From: Elephas maximus indicus
Lineage: Eukaryota > Chordata > Mammalia > Proboscidea > Elephantidae
Length of the DNA: 64,000 nucleotides
Direction of reading: 5' to 3'
Assembly: GCF_024166365.1 (NCBI RefSeq)
Contig: NC_064834.1
Location: forward strand, 72,122,001-72,186,000
A model generated the notes under the pieces. The model saw only the letters and a list, made by a program, of their open reading frames with translations, did no database searches and was not told the DNA's origin. Below are positions 13,191 to 25,779 of this stretch, one piece after another. The translations under genes and the position numbers were made by a program. The first letter of the stretch is position 1; each line of letters begins with the position of its first letter.

Positions 13191-13469
13191 CGACTTCCAT
13201 TCTGGAAAAAAAAGAGTCAGTGGGAGTAAGTCACCTGGAAAATAGGATCCATTTTATCCCAACCTATCAGATCCTCTTTATTGTAAAAAGAACACTTGTA
13301 AATGTATTGCATAAATATATTGTAGACTATTAACAATTAAAGTATACTTTGCTTCATGAGATATTTATGAACATTGCTCTATAAACTTGAAAGCCAAAAT
13401 TTTCTTGGAGTGTTTTCTAGTTAACTTTTAATTCAAATCCCTTTGGATAAATGAATTATCTATTCTTGT

Positions 13470-13625
13470 GGAAACCCTGGTGGTGTAGTGGTTTAGAGCT
13501 TGGCTGCTAACCAAAAGGTCGGCAGTTTGAATCCACCAGGTGCTCCTTGGAAGCCCTGTGGGTCAGTCTGACTCTGTCTGATAGGGTTGCTGTGAGTCGG
13601 AATTGAGTCCATGGCAACGGGTCTT
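13470..13625 (+). repeat. AfroSINE (short form)
   Basis: Head GGAAACCCTGGTGGTGTAGT, box TTGGCTGCTAACC, TCCACCAGGTGCTCCTTGGA, tail GAGTCGGAATTGAGTCCATG. Flanked by TTCTTGTG on both sides. Confidence 0.94.
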
Positions 13626-13893
13626 AATTTTCTTGTGAAAATCCAGAACTTTGTTTACAGAGACAGCTATTTTACATTGTTTTATTCCTGAGAAGAGAAT
13701 ACATTGACTTAGGTAACCAGATGTCTGCCAGCTCCAGTAACTGGAAATGAAAAATGTTCAGTTCGTACAGTCAGTCAATGTTTCTCTCTGATTGCTGCAC
13801 AGTCATTGCAGGTGAAATTTATTAAAAAATTTAAAAGATGGAAACATGTCTTTTAAGTATTGACCAGCAGAGCCACTGCGGATAGAAATAGCT

Positions 13894-13899
13894 TTTATT
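13894..13899 (-). terminator. Candidate ATE1 poly(A) signal
   Basis: AATAAA on the minus strand sits in an A-rich run. A GT/CT-rich stretch follows some 15-35 bp downstream (rc of 13860-13885), as cleavage sites usually have. Several other AATAAA copies lie upstream, and choosing this one is a guess from position and context. Confidence 0.25.
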
Positions 13900-15667
13900 T
13901 TTTTCCATTCAAGTTTTACCAAATGGACTGTTCAAAAAGCATAAACAAGAGCAAAACAAAAACAAAAAACAAAAAAATCACAGGCAAGCAAACTTGTTTT
14001 GCCTTAGAGTCAGTCACTGGCTTTCTTTTGGAAAAGAACGCATACTTGAATAACTTCTGATTCAAACATTTCTCATTTGTTTCCAATTCATTTCCTTCTT
14101 TTAAGTTAGCACTAATACACTTTAGTCAACAAGTTACAATTCTTTCTCATCTTGAAATAATACAAATGCCCATAAATCAAACCACATCTTGTTCAGAAAT
14201 CTGAAATTGTTTATTAACTAATAGATTACAGTATGTTAAGAAACCACACACTACTGATATTTGCAAAATGGATAAAAAAATAGGAAAGCCATTTTGGAAA
14301 CCCTCATAAACAGCAATCATTTCTTATCTAAATAATTTTAAACAAATAATATATTCATCTGAGAATAGCCTCTATCTTTTAGAATATAAAAAAAGTGCTC
14401 AGGTTACATTTAAAAAATAAGATAATGAAAACGTCGCAGAGCTGAAATAAAGTTGGTGAACTGAAACGAAAATCTTCAGATAAAGATGGTAGCCTGGCGA
14501 ATCTCTATTCCACCTGTCCTCCCCAGCCAGGGAGGCAGGTGTAAATCTATTTGAAGTCAGAAGGAGACTACAACACAAAGATTACAGACACTTTTACCTC
14601 GAAATGATTTCTATCGTAACTTGTCTTTGAAAGGCTCTACTGAACCTTCTTTAGATGAAATCCATCATCCATATAAAATCAGATCTCTCAGCTAGATTGC
14701 TTGTCAACTGACAAAATCGAGACCCTTCCCATGACAGTCTTTTTCTAGCCCATTATCAATATTCACTCAGCTAGGGAAGAACAAGTAACTCTCCTGGGAA
14801 GATACCCTGCTCATTAGGGCAATGTACTATCTATTCCCCAAAAAATAATGCACGGTAGCAACCAAGAAAAAGAACTTTCAAGCACAACTCATTCCAGAGC
14901 TTCATGGAGCCAACCTATAAAGCCACCCTCAAGGGTCAACACCATGGTTCCTGGGCAGGGTAGAAGGAACCCCAAATAGAATCTGCAGGAAGACGCCAGA
15001 ATTTTAAGATTCAAGCTTCTCTTCATTTGACACTCAAGAGTTGTGACCTTTATGAAGATCATTCCACAAGCTCATCTCTAAGATGAAAGTTGGATGTAAC
15101 AAACCTGCTAAACATCAATAAGCTGAAAACCAAATGCCAGCAGCACCCTGTACTGACCAGGCCCTGTTTATTTTAACAATACTGAGCACGCTCAAAACAT
15201 TTTCTGAAATTTCTTTCAGATAGGTGCTCATAATTTATTGTTGAGGAAATCAAAGACCGTAATTTTACTTATATTAAAATTATGCGTGTGCGTGTATATC
15301 AATTCTGTCTTTCTCTCTCTCTGGATGTGGTGGGATTTCAGATGATTTTTACTTTCTTATTTATGCAAAGGAATAAAGAATGCTCTATGAACCCGAAGGC
15401 AGTTCCAAACAAGAATCTTTCAAATGGTCTTGGGAGACTATTTTGAAGGACAAAACTCCAGAAGAACGTGAGATCCATGTGATCAGAGCAATCGTTTTTG
15501 CTCGCTATCCTATCTGCAGTTAGCGAATTACCTGGCAGATATTACACACACACACACTCTCTGAGTGAATAAATATAGTTTATTTGGATGTTGAATTACT
15601 AGACATTTCAGTTTTAAACATCACTGTTTTATAATCCTTCCATATATTCTGACTAGCTGAAGGTTTG

Positions 15668-15820
15668 GAAACCCCGGTGGTGTAGCGGTCAAGTGCTACA
15701 GCTGCTAACCAAAAGTTCAGCAGTTTGAATCCCCGAGGCGCTCCTTGGAAACTCTACGGAGCAGCAGTACCCTGTCCCATAGGGTCACTATGAGTTGGAA
15801 TCAACTCGATGGCAATGGGT
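15668..15820 (+). repeat. AfroSINE (short form) with target duplication
   Basis: Head GGAAACCCCGGTGGTGTAGC, box AGCTGCTAACC, tail GAGTTGGAATCAACTCGATG. The direct repeat TAGCTGAAGGTT flanks it at 15654-15665 and 15820-15831, which fixes the insertion ends. It lies within the presumed ATE1 3' UTR, in antisense orientation. Confidence 0.95.
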
Positions 15821-16119
15821 AGCTGAAGGTTATTTTTTAATATTGTATCTAAATTCAGTGGATTGTGGAGAAAGTTTAAAATCACACATTTAACTGTCTA
15901 CAATAGTGGGATTCACTCCACTAAGCATTATAATATGGCTTTTAAAAAAATCAATAGAAAAAGAGGCCAAATGGGGGCTGATAAGGGCTCCGTGGCCACA
16001 AAGCTGGCAGCAGAGGTTGGGGATCTGCTGAGAAAGGGAACCCGGGAAAATGGCCCTCCCCTGTTCTTCACCATCCCCAGCACACCTGGATCATGGCGCC
16101 TGCCTCTCTGTGACACTCA

Positions 16120-16250
16120 TGGACATATCTGCATCTCCTCCTGGCCTGGGGCCTCCCGAAGGCCCAGGGCTGGCTCATCTTTGTACCTAGCGCAGCGCCT
16201 GCCACCATGACAACAGTGGACAGGGGACATTTGCTGAATGGGCGAAGGAC
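16120..16250 (+). repeat. L2 3' end fragment
   Basis: 'GGCTGGCTCATCTTTGTACC', then 'TAGCGCAGCGCCTGCCACC' and 'GGACATTTGCTGAATG' match the L2 end pattern. Confidence 0.55.
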
Positions 16251-17314
16251 TGACCCAAACAAAGGGCCAGTCTCTGCTCCCAAGTACTGAGGGTAGCGTC
16301 TCCTCCCTGACTCCCACGGCAAAGGGCAAGGAGTGGGCTGTTCCACCTTTTGCTCTAGAACACAGAGGTCAAAATGACCCCTACGCTTCATCAAATGTGA
16401 TTCTCGGCATCGCAATAAAACAGTCAGGGAGTAACTCATTTTCATCAATAACCAAAGCCGAGTATCCTGAGTCCTAGGAATGGAAAATGAGCCTATATTT
16501 ACATTTTATGAGGCTCAGATCAAGGCAGGAGCCACCCTTTAAAAAATAAAACAAAACTGAATTTCTTAGATTTTTGGATATATAGCAAATAATTTAATGC
16601 ACAACATTTCATTGTCCATACTGGGATACTTCTGAGAGAAAAACGGAGCACTGGTAACAATTATTCATGGGAAAAAAACCATGTCAAGAGAAGAGACATG
16701 AGCCGAGCCATCCCGAGCAAGCAGACGCTGGTGCTGATACAAGGTCTTCTTGGGGGGTTGTATTTTCTTTTTTCCTAGTTCTCTATTAAGCTACATAATA
16801 TAATATTAGGCAGTAATACTGAACATTGAGTAACAACATAGTTTCGCTGTCTCAGATTTTCTACGTGATAAAACGGACTTTCAACCTTCCTCTCTATACT
16901 TAAGGTTTTCTAACGTAAACTAATGTCTTAAATGGGTCTGAGGAAAGTTTAATTTCTCCAATTGGAAAAAAAAAAGCACAACTGTGATTCAGATTACTTC
17001 CGTTGATTTCCTAATTTCTTCTTTCCAAAATATTAACCAGAAAGGAAGCTTAGCACACTCTCGCTCATAAAACACACCCCCGAACTGATCAACCCCAATT
17101 AGGAGGCTCGGTCATAAAGTATTTTAAAAATCTTTATATGGGTCATGAGAATCTCACAAATACACTGCCACAAAATCAATTAGAAAAGCCGTGGAACGGT
17201 GACAATGAGAACGTCTAGGTGCTGGCTGACGATGGGGCTGCCCCGAGGTGAGGACGGCACGCGCTGGGCCCGAGGCCGGACACAGGAGGATGGGACGGGG
17301 CGCACACGAGCCTC

Positions 17315-17578
<264 letters not shown>

Positions 17579-18841
17579 TCACTGGAAAGATAATTACTTA
17601 TTAACTAAGACGTCTACTTTGCATTAAGACTTTGGAAACCCCTGGGGTGGTTGTTCTTGTTTAATATTCTGAAGAGTATGGTGCTGGCTCCATCAGCAAC
17701 TCGCTGAATGATGCTGAGACTTCATGAAAACCTTTTATTAATTTATTGAAATACAAATTAGTTTTCTTAATTGTGCCAAACTGTTTAGTTTTCCCATATG
17801 ACACTTTGGCTATAAAAAAGGCACTTTGACGTCATTTAGATAATATGTGCAGCCCGCATCCGCCAAGCTTCTGCCCGTACCTTTCTGCAAACCTAACCGT
17901 TGCCCTGCGTTAACGCCCACCACACCCGCACACACTGGATTCTCACATTTCATAAAATCCTTGACGATGACATCAGAGAAGAAAAACCGCATCATCGTAA
18001 TTCTCCAGTTACATCAATTTGAACTTAATTCCACATTCTCTTAGGAATAATTTGATTTAGTCAACCTAGTAAGCATTCTGTGGAGACACCAACATATAAA
18101 CAAACAAACAAAAACTAGGTTCCTTTAAAAAAAAAAGAAGCACTAAAGAAAATTCTTCCACTTTCTTAAACTGCAATTCAAACCTGGACTGCAAACTTAG
18201 AATTCTGTGTACCCAATGAAACCAAAAATATTCATCTAAAATTGCCTGTACTCTGAAAAAAGGAAATGCGGCTCAACGAGACAAGACATATAGTAAGAGA
18301 AACAAAGGAAAGACAGACTACACATTTTTAAAAACTTTTGATATTTTATTAACCTGAGGTAATTCAACTATTGTTCTAGAATTAGCGATCAGTGAATTCA
18401 ATAAACATTCAATAATAATCACATTAAAATTTTACTTTATATCTTTTTTGTAAACACAGAAGTAATGCTTTTTGTAAAAACTCAAAAACAGAAATATACA
18501 CAAGAGTGACGTCAGCCCCCCATAATCCCTGCTTCTACCACCAGCCCCCTCCCCAGCCTACCGCACTCTAAGTTATCAGTGTTTTAACAATTTCATCAAA
18601 TGCACTTAAATATTCAAACACAGAGTTCTGGATCACATTCTAGACACACACCTTAAATCAAGGTTGAAAAACCAAATCGGTCGCCCCTCAGTGGCTTTAC
18701 TGTGTTAATTCGAGGAACCACTGGTTATCGCTACAGACAAAATACATTTCTGTTTTTGGGGCTTGACAGTCTTTGGTTTTATGATCATTCGATTGCATTC
18801 TTGACGAAAGCAGATTCTGATTCTTTGTACCTTCTATATAA

Positions 18842-21800
18842 TATTAAAAATCAATTAAAAATCTACACAAACAACCCACACCTCTATGATCAACTGGTTT
18901 TTGACAAGGGTGCTAAGTCCATTCAATGGGGAAAGAAGAATCTCTCCAGTAAATGGTGCTGGGAAAACTGGATTTCCTCATGCAGAAAAATGAAACAGGA
19001 TCCATGCCTCACACTATACACAAAAACAAATTCAAAGTGGATTAAGGACCTAAATGTACAAATTAAAACAATAAAATTCTTAGAACAAGCAGGGGCAATG
19101 CTGTCAGGCCCAGCTTTCAACAATGGATTATCTAAGGTAATAACAAAAGCACAAACAGCAAAAGACAAATAAATGAAACCTCATAAAAATTAAAAACTTC
19201 TGTTCATCAAAAGACTTTACAAAAAAAGTGAAAAGACAAGCTACCAACTGAGAGAATAATCTTCGGAAACCACATATCCAAGAAGAATCTAAAAACAAAT
19301 ATATATATATATAAACTTCTTTTACTTCATCATTTCTTCCATTTGCTTTAGCTGCTCGACGTTCGAGAGCAAGTTATAAAATCTCCTCTGACATCAATCT
19401 TGGTCTTTTCTTTTCTGTCTTTTCAATGACCTCTCACTTTCTTCATGTATGATGTCCTTGATGTCATCCCACAACTCATCTGCTCTTTGGTCACTAGTGT
19501 TCAGTGCATCAAGTCTATTCTTGAGATGGTCTCTAAATTCAGGTGGGATATACTCAAGGTCGTATTTTGGCTCTCGTGGACTTCCTCTGATTTTCTTCAG
19601 TTTCAGCTTGAACTTGCATATGAGCAACTGATGGTCTGTTCCACAGTCAGCCCCTGGCCTTGTTCTCACTGATGATATTGAGTTCTTCCATCGTCTCTTT
19701 CCACAGATGTAGTCAATTTGATTTCTGTGTGTTCCATCTGGCAAGGTCCATGTATATAGTCACCATTTATGTTGGTGAAAGAAGGTATCTGCAATGAAGT
19801 CATCGTTGGTCTTGCAAAATTCTATCATTCAATCTCTGGCATTGTTTCTATCACCAAGGCCGTATTTTCCAACTACCAATCCTTCTTCGTTTCCAACTTT
19901 CACATTCCAATCACCAGTAATTATCAATGCATCCTGATTGCATGTTTGACCAATTTCAGACTGCAGCAGCTGATAAAAATCTTCTATTTCTTCATCTTTG
20001 GCCGTAGTGGTTGGTGTGTAAATTCGAATAACAGTCGTATTAATCGGTCTTCCTTGTAGACATATGGATATTATCCTATCACTAACAGCACTATACTTCA
20101 GGATAGATCTTGAAATGTTTTTTTTGACGATGAATGCAATGCCATTACTCTTCAAGGTATCATTCCCAGGATAGTAGGCTACATGACTGTCTGATTTAAA
20201 ATGGCCAATACCAGTCCATTCAGCTCACTAATGCCCAGGATATCAATGTTTATGAATTCCATTTCATTTTTGATGATTTCCAATTTTCCTAGATTCATAC
20301 TTCATACATTCCAGGTTCTGATTATTAATGGATGTTTGCAGCTGTTTCTTCTCATTTTGAGTCACGCCACACCAGCAAATGAAGGTCCCGAAAACTTTAC
20401 TCCATCCACATCATTAAGGTCAACTCTACTTTGAAGAGGCAGCTCTTCCCCAGTTATCTTTTGAGTGCCTTCCAACCTGCGTGCTCATCTTCCAGCACTA
20501 TATCAAACAATGTTCTTCTGCTATTCATGAGGTTTTCACTGGCTAATGCTTTTCAGAAGTAGACTGCCCGGTCCTTCTTCCCAGTCTGTCTTAGTCTGGA
20601 AGCTCAGCTGAAACCTGTCCTCCATGGGTGACCCTGCTTGTTACCCGAACACCAGTGGCACAGCTTCCCGCATCACAGCAATAGGCAAGCCCCCACAGTA
20701 CAACAAACTGACAGACACGTGGGGGCGGCAGGACCAGGCAATGTTTCGTTCTGTTGTGCACAGGGTCGCTATGACTCGGAACTGATTCAACTGTACCTAA
20801 CAACAACATATAAAACTTCGACAACAACAAAAAGACAAATAACCCAATCATACCATGGGCAAAGGACTTGAATAGGCATTTCACCAAAGAGGACATTCAA
20901 ATGGCCACCAAACACATGAAAAGATGCTCAGCATCATTAGCCACCAGAGAGATGCAAATCAAAACCACAATGATGTTAACATTTTACTCCCACTAGGATT
21001 GTTAAGATTAAGAAAAAATAATAACAAGTGTTGGTGAGGACGTGGGGAAATTGGTGAGAATGCAAATGGTACAGCCATTGTGGAAAACAGTGTGCTGGTT
21101 CCTCAAAAAACTAAAAATAGAAGTACCATATGACCCAGCAATTCCACTCCTAGGTATATACCCAAAAGACGTGAAAGCAGAGGCTCAGAGGCTTGTACAC
21201 CAGTGTTCACTACAACACTATTCACAACAGCCAAAAGGTGGAAACAACCTAACTGCCCATCAATAGATGAATGGATAAACAAAATGTGGTACACACATAC
21301 CATGGAATACTACTTAGCCAGTAGGAGAAATGAAGTCTTGATACATGCTACAATATGGATGGTAGTGGAAGACATTAAGCTGAGTGAAATAAGTCAATCA
21401 TGAAAGGATAAATATCGTATGACCTCACTTACATAAAAAGACAAGGAAAAGCAAACGCATAGAGAACAAATTTTATTAGTGGTTACCAGGGGTGGGAGGG
21501 ATGGGGAAAGGGAAGTTAATGGAGGTGGGAATATTACGTTGATTAAAGGTAGGGCTGCACAGCCGATTATTGTATTTGCTCTAAGTTGTATGCCTGTAAA
21601 AAGTTGAATTGGCATAAGTTGTGCAATAGGTATATTTACAACAATGACCAAAAAAAAAAAAAAAAAAAAAGCTGCTTATACTGCTTATGTACAAAAACCT
21701 CATGGGATTTAGTTCCATGGTTTGGAGACTTAGGGTCATGGTTTCATGGGTAATCCTGGTTAATTGGTCTAATAACATGTTTAGTGCTTCTGTTCTACCT

Positions 21801-22530
21801 CCTAGTCCGATGATATAATGCCTGGGGTCTTAAAAGCCTGCAAGTGGCCATTCAAGGCACAACTGGTCTCTATTTGGCTGGAACAACAGGGGAAGAAGAG
21901 TCAGGAATAAAAGGAGAATATGGAATGTGTGACTAACTGCCTCCATGAACAATAGCCTCCTTTGCCATAAGACCAGAAAAACTGGATAGTACCCAGCACC
22001 ATGACTGAATATTTGGATCAAAGATTCCACGTAAGAATCCTGATCAAAATGGGGAAAATACAGAACAGAATTTCAAATTCTTATGGACCCCAGCCTTCCT
22101 AGAGCCATGAAGGTTGGATGAACCCCAGAAATTATTGCCCTCAGATAATCTTGAAACCTTAAACCAAAAATATATTCTGAAGTCTTCTTAAAACCAAACA
22201 ACAGTTTAGCTTAACTAGTAAAAAACATCTGTCTGGAGCATTGTGTTTTTTTTTGAGCATTATGCTCTTTTAAGAACTATCTGTATGAGATCAAACTGAC
22301 AACAGCAACTCAAAAGATTAGATAAGAATCTTAGGGGGGCAGGGAACTTATGTTAATGGGGGAGAAACAACTCAGAAAAGGAGGGTGAGAATGATTACAC
22401 AACCCGAAGAATGTACTCAACGTCACGACATGGTACATGTAGTACTGTTCAACTGGTATATGTTTTGTTGTATATATTCTCAACAACAAAATAAATAAAA
22501 TTATATTAAAAAATAAAAATAAAACCTACA
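18842..22530 (+). mobile_element. Older afrotherian L1, 5'-truncated, split by RTE
   Basis: ORF2 3' part (VFDKGAKSIQWGKKNLSSKW, then DPCLTLYTKTNSKW) runs to about 19308. An RTE occupies 19320-20807. ORF2 resumes at about 20821 with CAAATAACCCAATCATACCA and runs through [16 protein letters not shown] to its end near 21400. An A-run lies at 21650-21671. The 3' UTR follows to about 22530; its 'GGGGTCTTAAAAGCCTG' region is homologous to that of the younger L1s here. Frames carry several stops. Oriented against ATE1. Confidence 0.88.
19320..20807 (+). mobile_element. RTE LINE (RTE1_LA-like) with 5' inversion
   Basis: From 20725 down to 19320 the minus strand reads as the RTE 5' leader and endonuclease region. 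Broken EN frames include MKSNGIAFIVKKN, YTPTTTAKDEEIEDFYQLLQ, ITGDWNVKVGNEEG and DGTHRNQIDYICGKRRW. From about 20730 to 20807 the plus strand instead carries the RTE extreme 3' end (CAGGACCAGGCAATGTTTCG ... CTAACAACAACA). The reverse-transcriptase core is absent. ATATAAA(A)CTTC flanks the whole at 19309-19319 and 20808-20819, so it is one insertion with an inverted 5' segment. Confidence 0.85.
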
Positions 22531-22560
22531 CAAGCAAACAAAAATCCTACCAGATATATA

Positions 22561-22782
22561 AGGAGCCTTACAGTCTAATGCATAAGCACTTGGCTGCTAA
22601 CCGAAAGATTCAAAGTTCGAATCCACCAGCTGCTCTGAGGGAGATAAGACCAGGCAATCTGCTCTTGTAAAAAGGCAACAGCCTAGGAAACCCCATGGGG
22701 CAGTTCTACCCTGCCCTATCCCACTAAACCCGCTGAGGGCCGCTATAAGTCAGCACTGACTCGACGGCACACCACCACCACG
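22561..22782 (+). repeat. AfroSINE (long form)
   Basis: Head GGAGCCTTACAGTC, box TTGGCTGCTAACC, GCAACAGCCTAGGAAACCCC, tail GCACTGACTCGACGGCACAC and (CAC)n. Confidence 0.9.
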
Positions 22783-23719
22783 GTACTTAAACACTGAAAA
22801 TAGCACCATGATTAACTTACTAACGTAAAAAAAATGCAGCCCTAATTCTCATCAAACCTTTTATGATGATCTTGAATTGTGTGATAAATGCCGTCTGTGC
22901 TCACAAGCATCTACATAGCTAACTCCACACGGCACACCTTGTGCTAATGCAGGCGGGGCCTCTTCTCGTGGGGACCTTGAGGTTAACAGCAAACTAAGCC
23001 ATTCTGAGGTCATAGACCATTTGCCATCTCGGCTAAGGGAAACTGCCCGCTTATTGAGGTGTCTTGGAAATGTGTTCCAACAGGGACTTCCTCTACCTTC
23101 TCTGACATATCACCATTTAATTTCATAAAATAAAAACCAAGGCAATCCTGCAAACCCTTTTCTGAGAGGAGCATCTGATTACTACTGATACAAATATGTT
23201 GTCAACTCTATGATATTTTAATCTTCCAGGAAAATTCCAGGGGGCAACAACTGCTAGCTTCCCCCACCCCCGAGTTTATATTCACAAGAGAAGAACCGTG
23301 CATCACAGGTGCTTTCAAAGGAAAAGAGCCCAGAGATCAAAGCTTGCCTTCTCCTCGTTACGGGGATTTAACTCATTTGTTATTCTTAAAGAGACTTTGT
23401 AACTTCTAGGCTTTCCAGAAAATGATGAAACGGTCTTTTTTTTTTTTTAAACTTCATTATTTTTTGCTACAGCATTATTATACAAACATGAAAACAAGTT
23501 AGGTTCTTCACAGTGTCTCGTAAAGACAGGTGTAGTAATGTTAACGAAGCTAACTGTAGTTGGGCAAAACTGATACAACTAAAGACTTCAAATTTTGAAT
23601 TAAATGCATCACAGAGGAAGAAACAATCAACAGATATCCAAGTCTGGAAGTTCAAAGTCAAATATGATTGCGAATATTTTAAAGAGACAGGAGACATGAA
23701 CAAATGTTTTGACGGCTAC

Positions 23720-23744
23720 GGGGGGGTGGGGGTGGGGGTGGGGA
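23720..23744 (+). repeat. G-tract array (possible G-quadruplex)
   Basis: Four or more runs of three or more G separated by single T, with the pattern GGGGGGGTGGGGGTGGGGGT then GGGG. This is a canonical G4 pattern on the plus strand, the template strand for ATE1. Confidence 0.6.
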
Positions 23745-24342
23745 GATTTTCCTCTGGGATGTCAAAAGGCCAGGCAGGGAGTAACGCAGAGTGGGCCCGA
23801 CAGAAACCGCCGCTCAGCCGCCCAATTATTCAGACCCGTTACTTGGTGGCGCGTTCAAAAGCTGCTTTGGGAATCCATCACGGAGAATTACACATTTTCA
23901 CATTCTAAGAAACACTGTTGCTAGTCACCGCATTAAAATATTTCTGGTAAAAAACGAAAACTAAGAAAAAAATTTAAACTTACCTTCTTTGTCAAATATC
24001 ATTTCATAATAATAGTGCCACTGAGATATAATTCATATACCATACATTTCACCCCTTTCAAGTGTATGACTCAATGGTTTTTAGTATATTCAGAGTGGTG
24101 CCACCATCACCACCATCGCTATTAGGACATTTTCCTCACCCCAAAAAGAAAGTCGTATCCATTAGCAGTCATTCCACTCTTCCCCAAACCCCTCTGTACC
24201 CCTGGATTTGTCTATTCTGGATATTTCATATAAACAAAATCATACAACGTGTTGTCTTTTTAAACGGGTTTCTTTCACTTAGCATCACGTTTTCAGGGTT
24301 TATCCATGTTGTAGCATCTATCAGTATACTTCATTCCTTTTT

Positions 24343-24508
24343 GGAAACCCTGGTGGCATAGTGGTTAAGTGCTACGGCTGCTAACCAAAGGGTCAGCAGT
24401 TCGAATCCACCAGGTGCTCCTTGGAAACTCTATGGGGCAGTTCTACTCTGTCCTATACGGTCGCGATGAGTCTGAATCTACTCAACGGCACTGGGTTTGA
24501 TTTTGGTC
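24343..24508 (+). repeat. AfroSINE (short form) with target duplication
   Basis: Head GGAAACCCTGGTGGCATAGT, box ACGGCTGCTAACC, tail GAGTCTGAATCTACTCAACG. CATTCCTTTTT is duplicated at 24332-24342 and 24509-24519. Confidence 0.95.
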
Positions 24509-24550
24509 CATTCCTTTTTATGGCTGAATAATACCACATTGTATGGATAT

Positions 24551-24713
24551 GGAAACCCTGGTGGCGTAGTGGTTAAGAGCTACGTCTGCTAACCAAAAGG
24601 TCAGCAGTTCGAATCCACCAAGTGCTCCTTGGAAACTCTATGGGGCAGTTCTATTCTGTCCTATAGGATCACTATGGTTGAAATGAACTTGACAGCAACG
24701 GTTTTTCTTTTTA
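24551..24713 (+). repeat. AfroSINE (short form)
   Basis: Head GGAAACCCTGGTGGCGTAGT, TCCACCAAGTGCTCCTTGGA, tail GAAATGAACTTGACAGCAAC. ATGGATAT flanks it at 24543-24550 and 24714-24721. Confidence 0.94.
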
Positions 24714-25779
24714 ATGGATATACATTTTGCTTCTTCATTCATCAGCTGATGGACAGCTGGGTTGTTTCTACTTGTTGGCTATTAGGAACAAGGCTGTAAT
24801 GAACAGTCATGTACAAGTTTCTGTGTGAATGTATGTTTTCATTCTTCTTGGGTACACACCTCGGAGTGGAATTACTGGGTCACATGATAATTGTTTACTT
24901 GTTTGAGGAACTGCCAAATTGGGTTACAAGTGGCTGCCCTGACTTTTAAAAGGCCCCTCTGGCTGTTATGTTGAGAACAAACTCGGGGTGGGGTGGTGAG
25001 AGTGGAAGCAGGGAGATCACTAGGAGGCTTCTGCAGTCACCCCCAGAGTGGCAGTGTCACTCAGAAAATACAAGCACATTGTGAAAAAAGGAAAACCTTC
25101 ATTGGATCATAAAGCCAAATTCCCATTTGCAAGGAAAGCTAGCCATCATACTAATGTCCAAAGAATGCATTTGACATGGGGTTGATCTCTGATTCCATCC
25201 AAGGGAATTCAGCTAGAGGTGTCTTCCTGAAGTACCTATGAGCGGCTCTACCTGGAGAATTTCCTGGGGCAAAAAATCAGAAATTACATTGCGTTCCTGA
25301 GGGCATTAACACATTCACTTGGTTTTCTTATGGAGGCTGGGAGGAGTGGCAGAAATGGCCTAACTCCAATTTGCTGGGAAATTGAGGATGCACTGATCTC
25401 TGTTAACTGCCCAAGGTCCTTGTGTAGAAGTCCATTCTTTGGCCCAGGCTTGGCCTCAGCCCAACCTACATGTAATCATAGATTACAGTACCTTCTGTAA
25501 TCAGTTTTCCTCTCTACTAGTTCCTTTTCATCAACCTTATAAAAGCTTAAGCCTCTGCCATCTGGCACAAACAAGCAAAACTCTTTGTGACCCCTACTGA
25601 CCTGACCCTCGAGTTAGTTTACTCAACTTTTCTCTCCTCCTTTAAAGAGTAGTGATTTAACAGGCACTTCCCCACCTCCCACTCACTCCAAAATCTAGCC
25701 CAGTGTGTATCTTGGCTCAGTCACCTTCACTCTAGTCACTAGGGTCAAAGGGTCTCCTTGTTCTCAACTCCAATGGGTA

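Larger units (their letters stand above)
1..13870. other. Intergenic DNA downstream of ATE1
   Basis: No host exon was recognised here. In mammals the region beyond the ATE1 3' end is a long gene-poor interval toward FGFR2 (knowledge of human 10q26). Apart from the repeats listed separately, the stretches 700-1300, 1520-2750, 3460-3880, 4400-7900, 8180-9860 and 10700-11500 hold only unassigned unique or degraded sequence with short homopolymer runs (for example T at 2334-2349 and A at 8716-8733). Part of 6060-6200 resembles the body of an ancient L2/L3-type LINE. Confidence 0.6.
13875..17314 (-). other. ATE1: Probable ATE1 3' UTR
   Basis: The sequence after the ATE1 stop codon (minus strand) is nearly free of interspersed repeats for over 3 kb. 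The exceptions are one AfroSINE at 15668 and an L2-like piece near 16120-16250. Flanking DNA is SINE-dense, so this is consistent with a long 3' UTR. Candidate AATAAA signals on the minus strand lie at 15579-15584, 15167-15172, 14210-14215, 13894-13899 and 13818-13823. The boundary is inferred, not observed. Confidence 0.4.
24005..24930 (-). mobile_element. L1M 3' part, carrying two AfroSINEs
   Basis: Antisense ancient L1: 'GAGATATAATTCATATACCA' (3' UTR), 'TATGGCTGAATAATACCACA', 'TTGGGTACACACCTCGGAGT' and 'GGAATTACTGGGTCACATGA'. AfroSINEs at 24343 and 24551 split it. After 24940 a short L2/L3-like stretch follows (TTTTAAAAGGCCCCTCTGGC). Confidence 0.82.

Noticed and set aside
24365..24425. 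tRNA-like box A/box B sequences in many SINE copies
   Set aside because: They are tRNA-derived AfroSINE heads without a cloverleaf acceptor stem, not tRNA genes.
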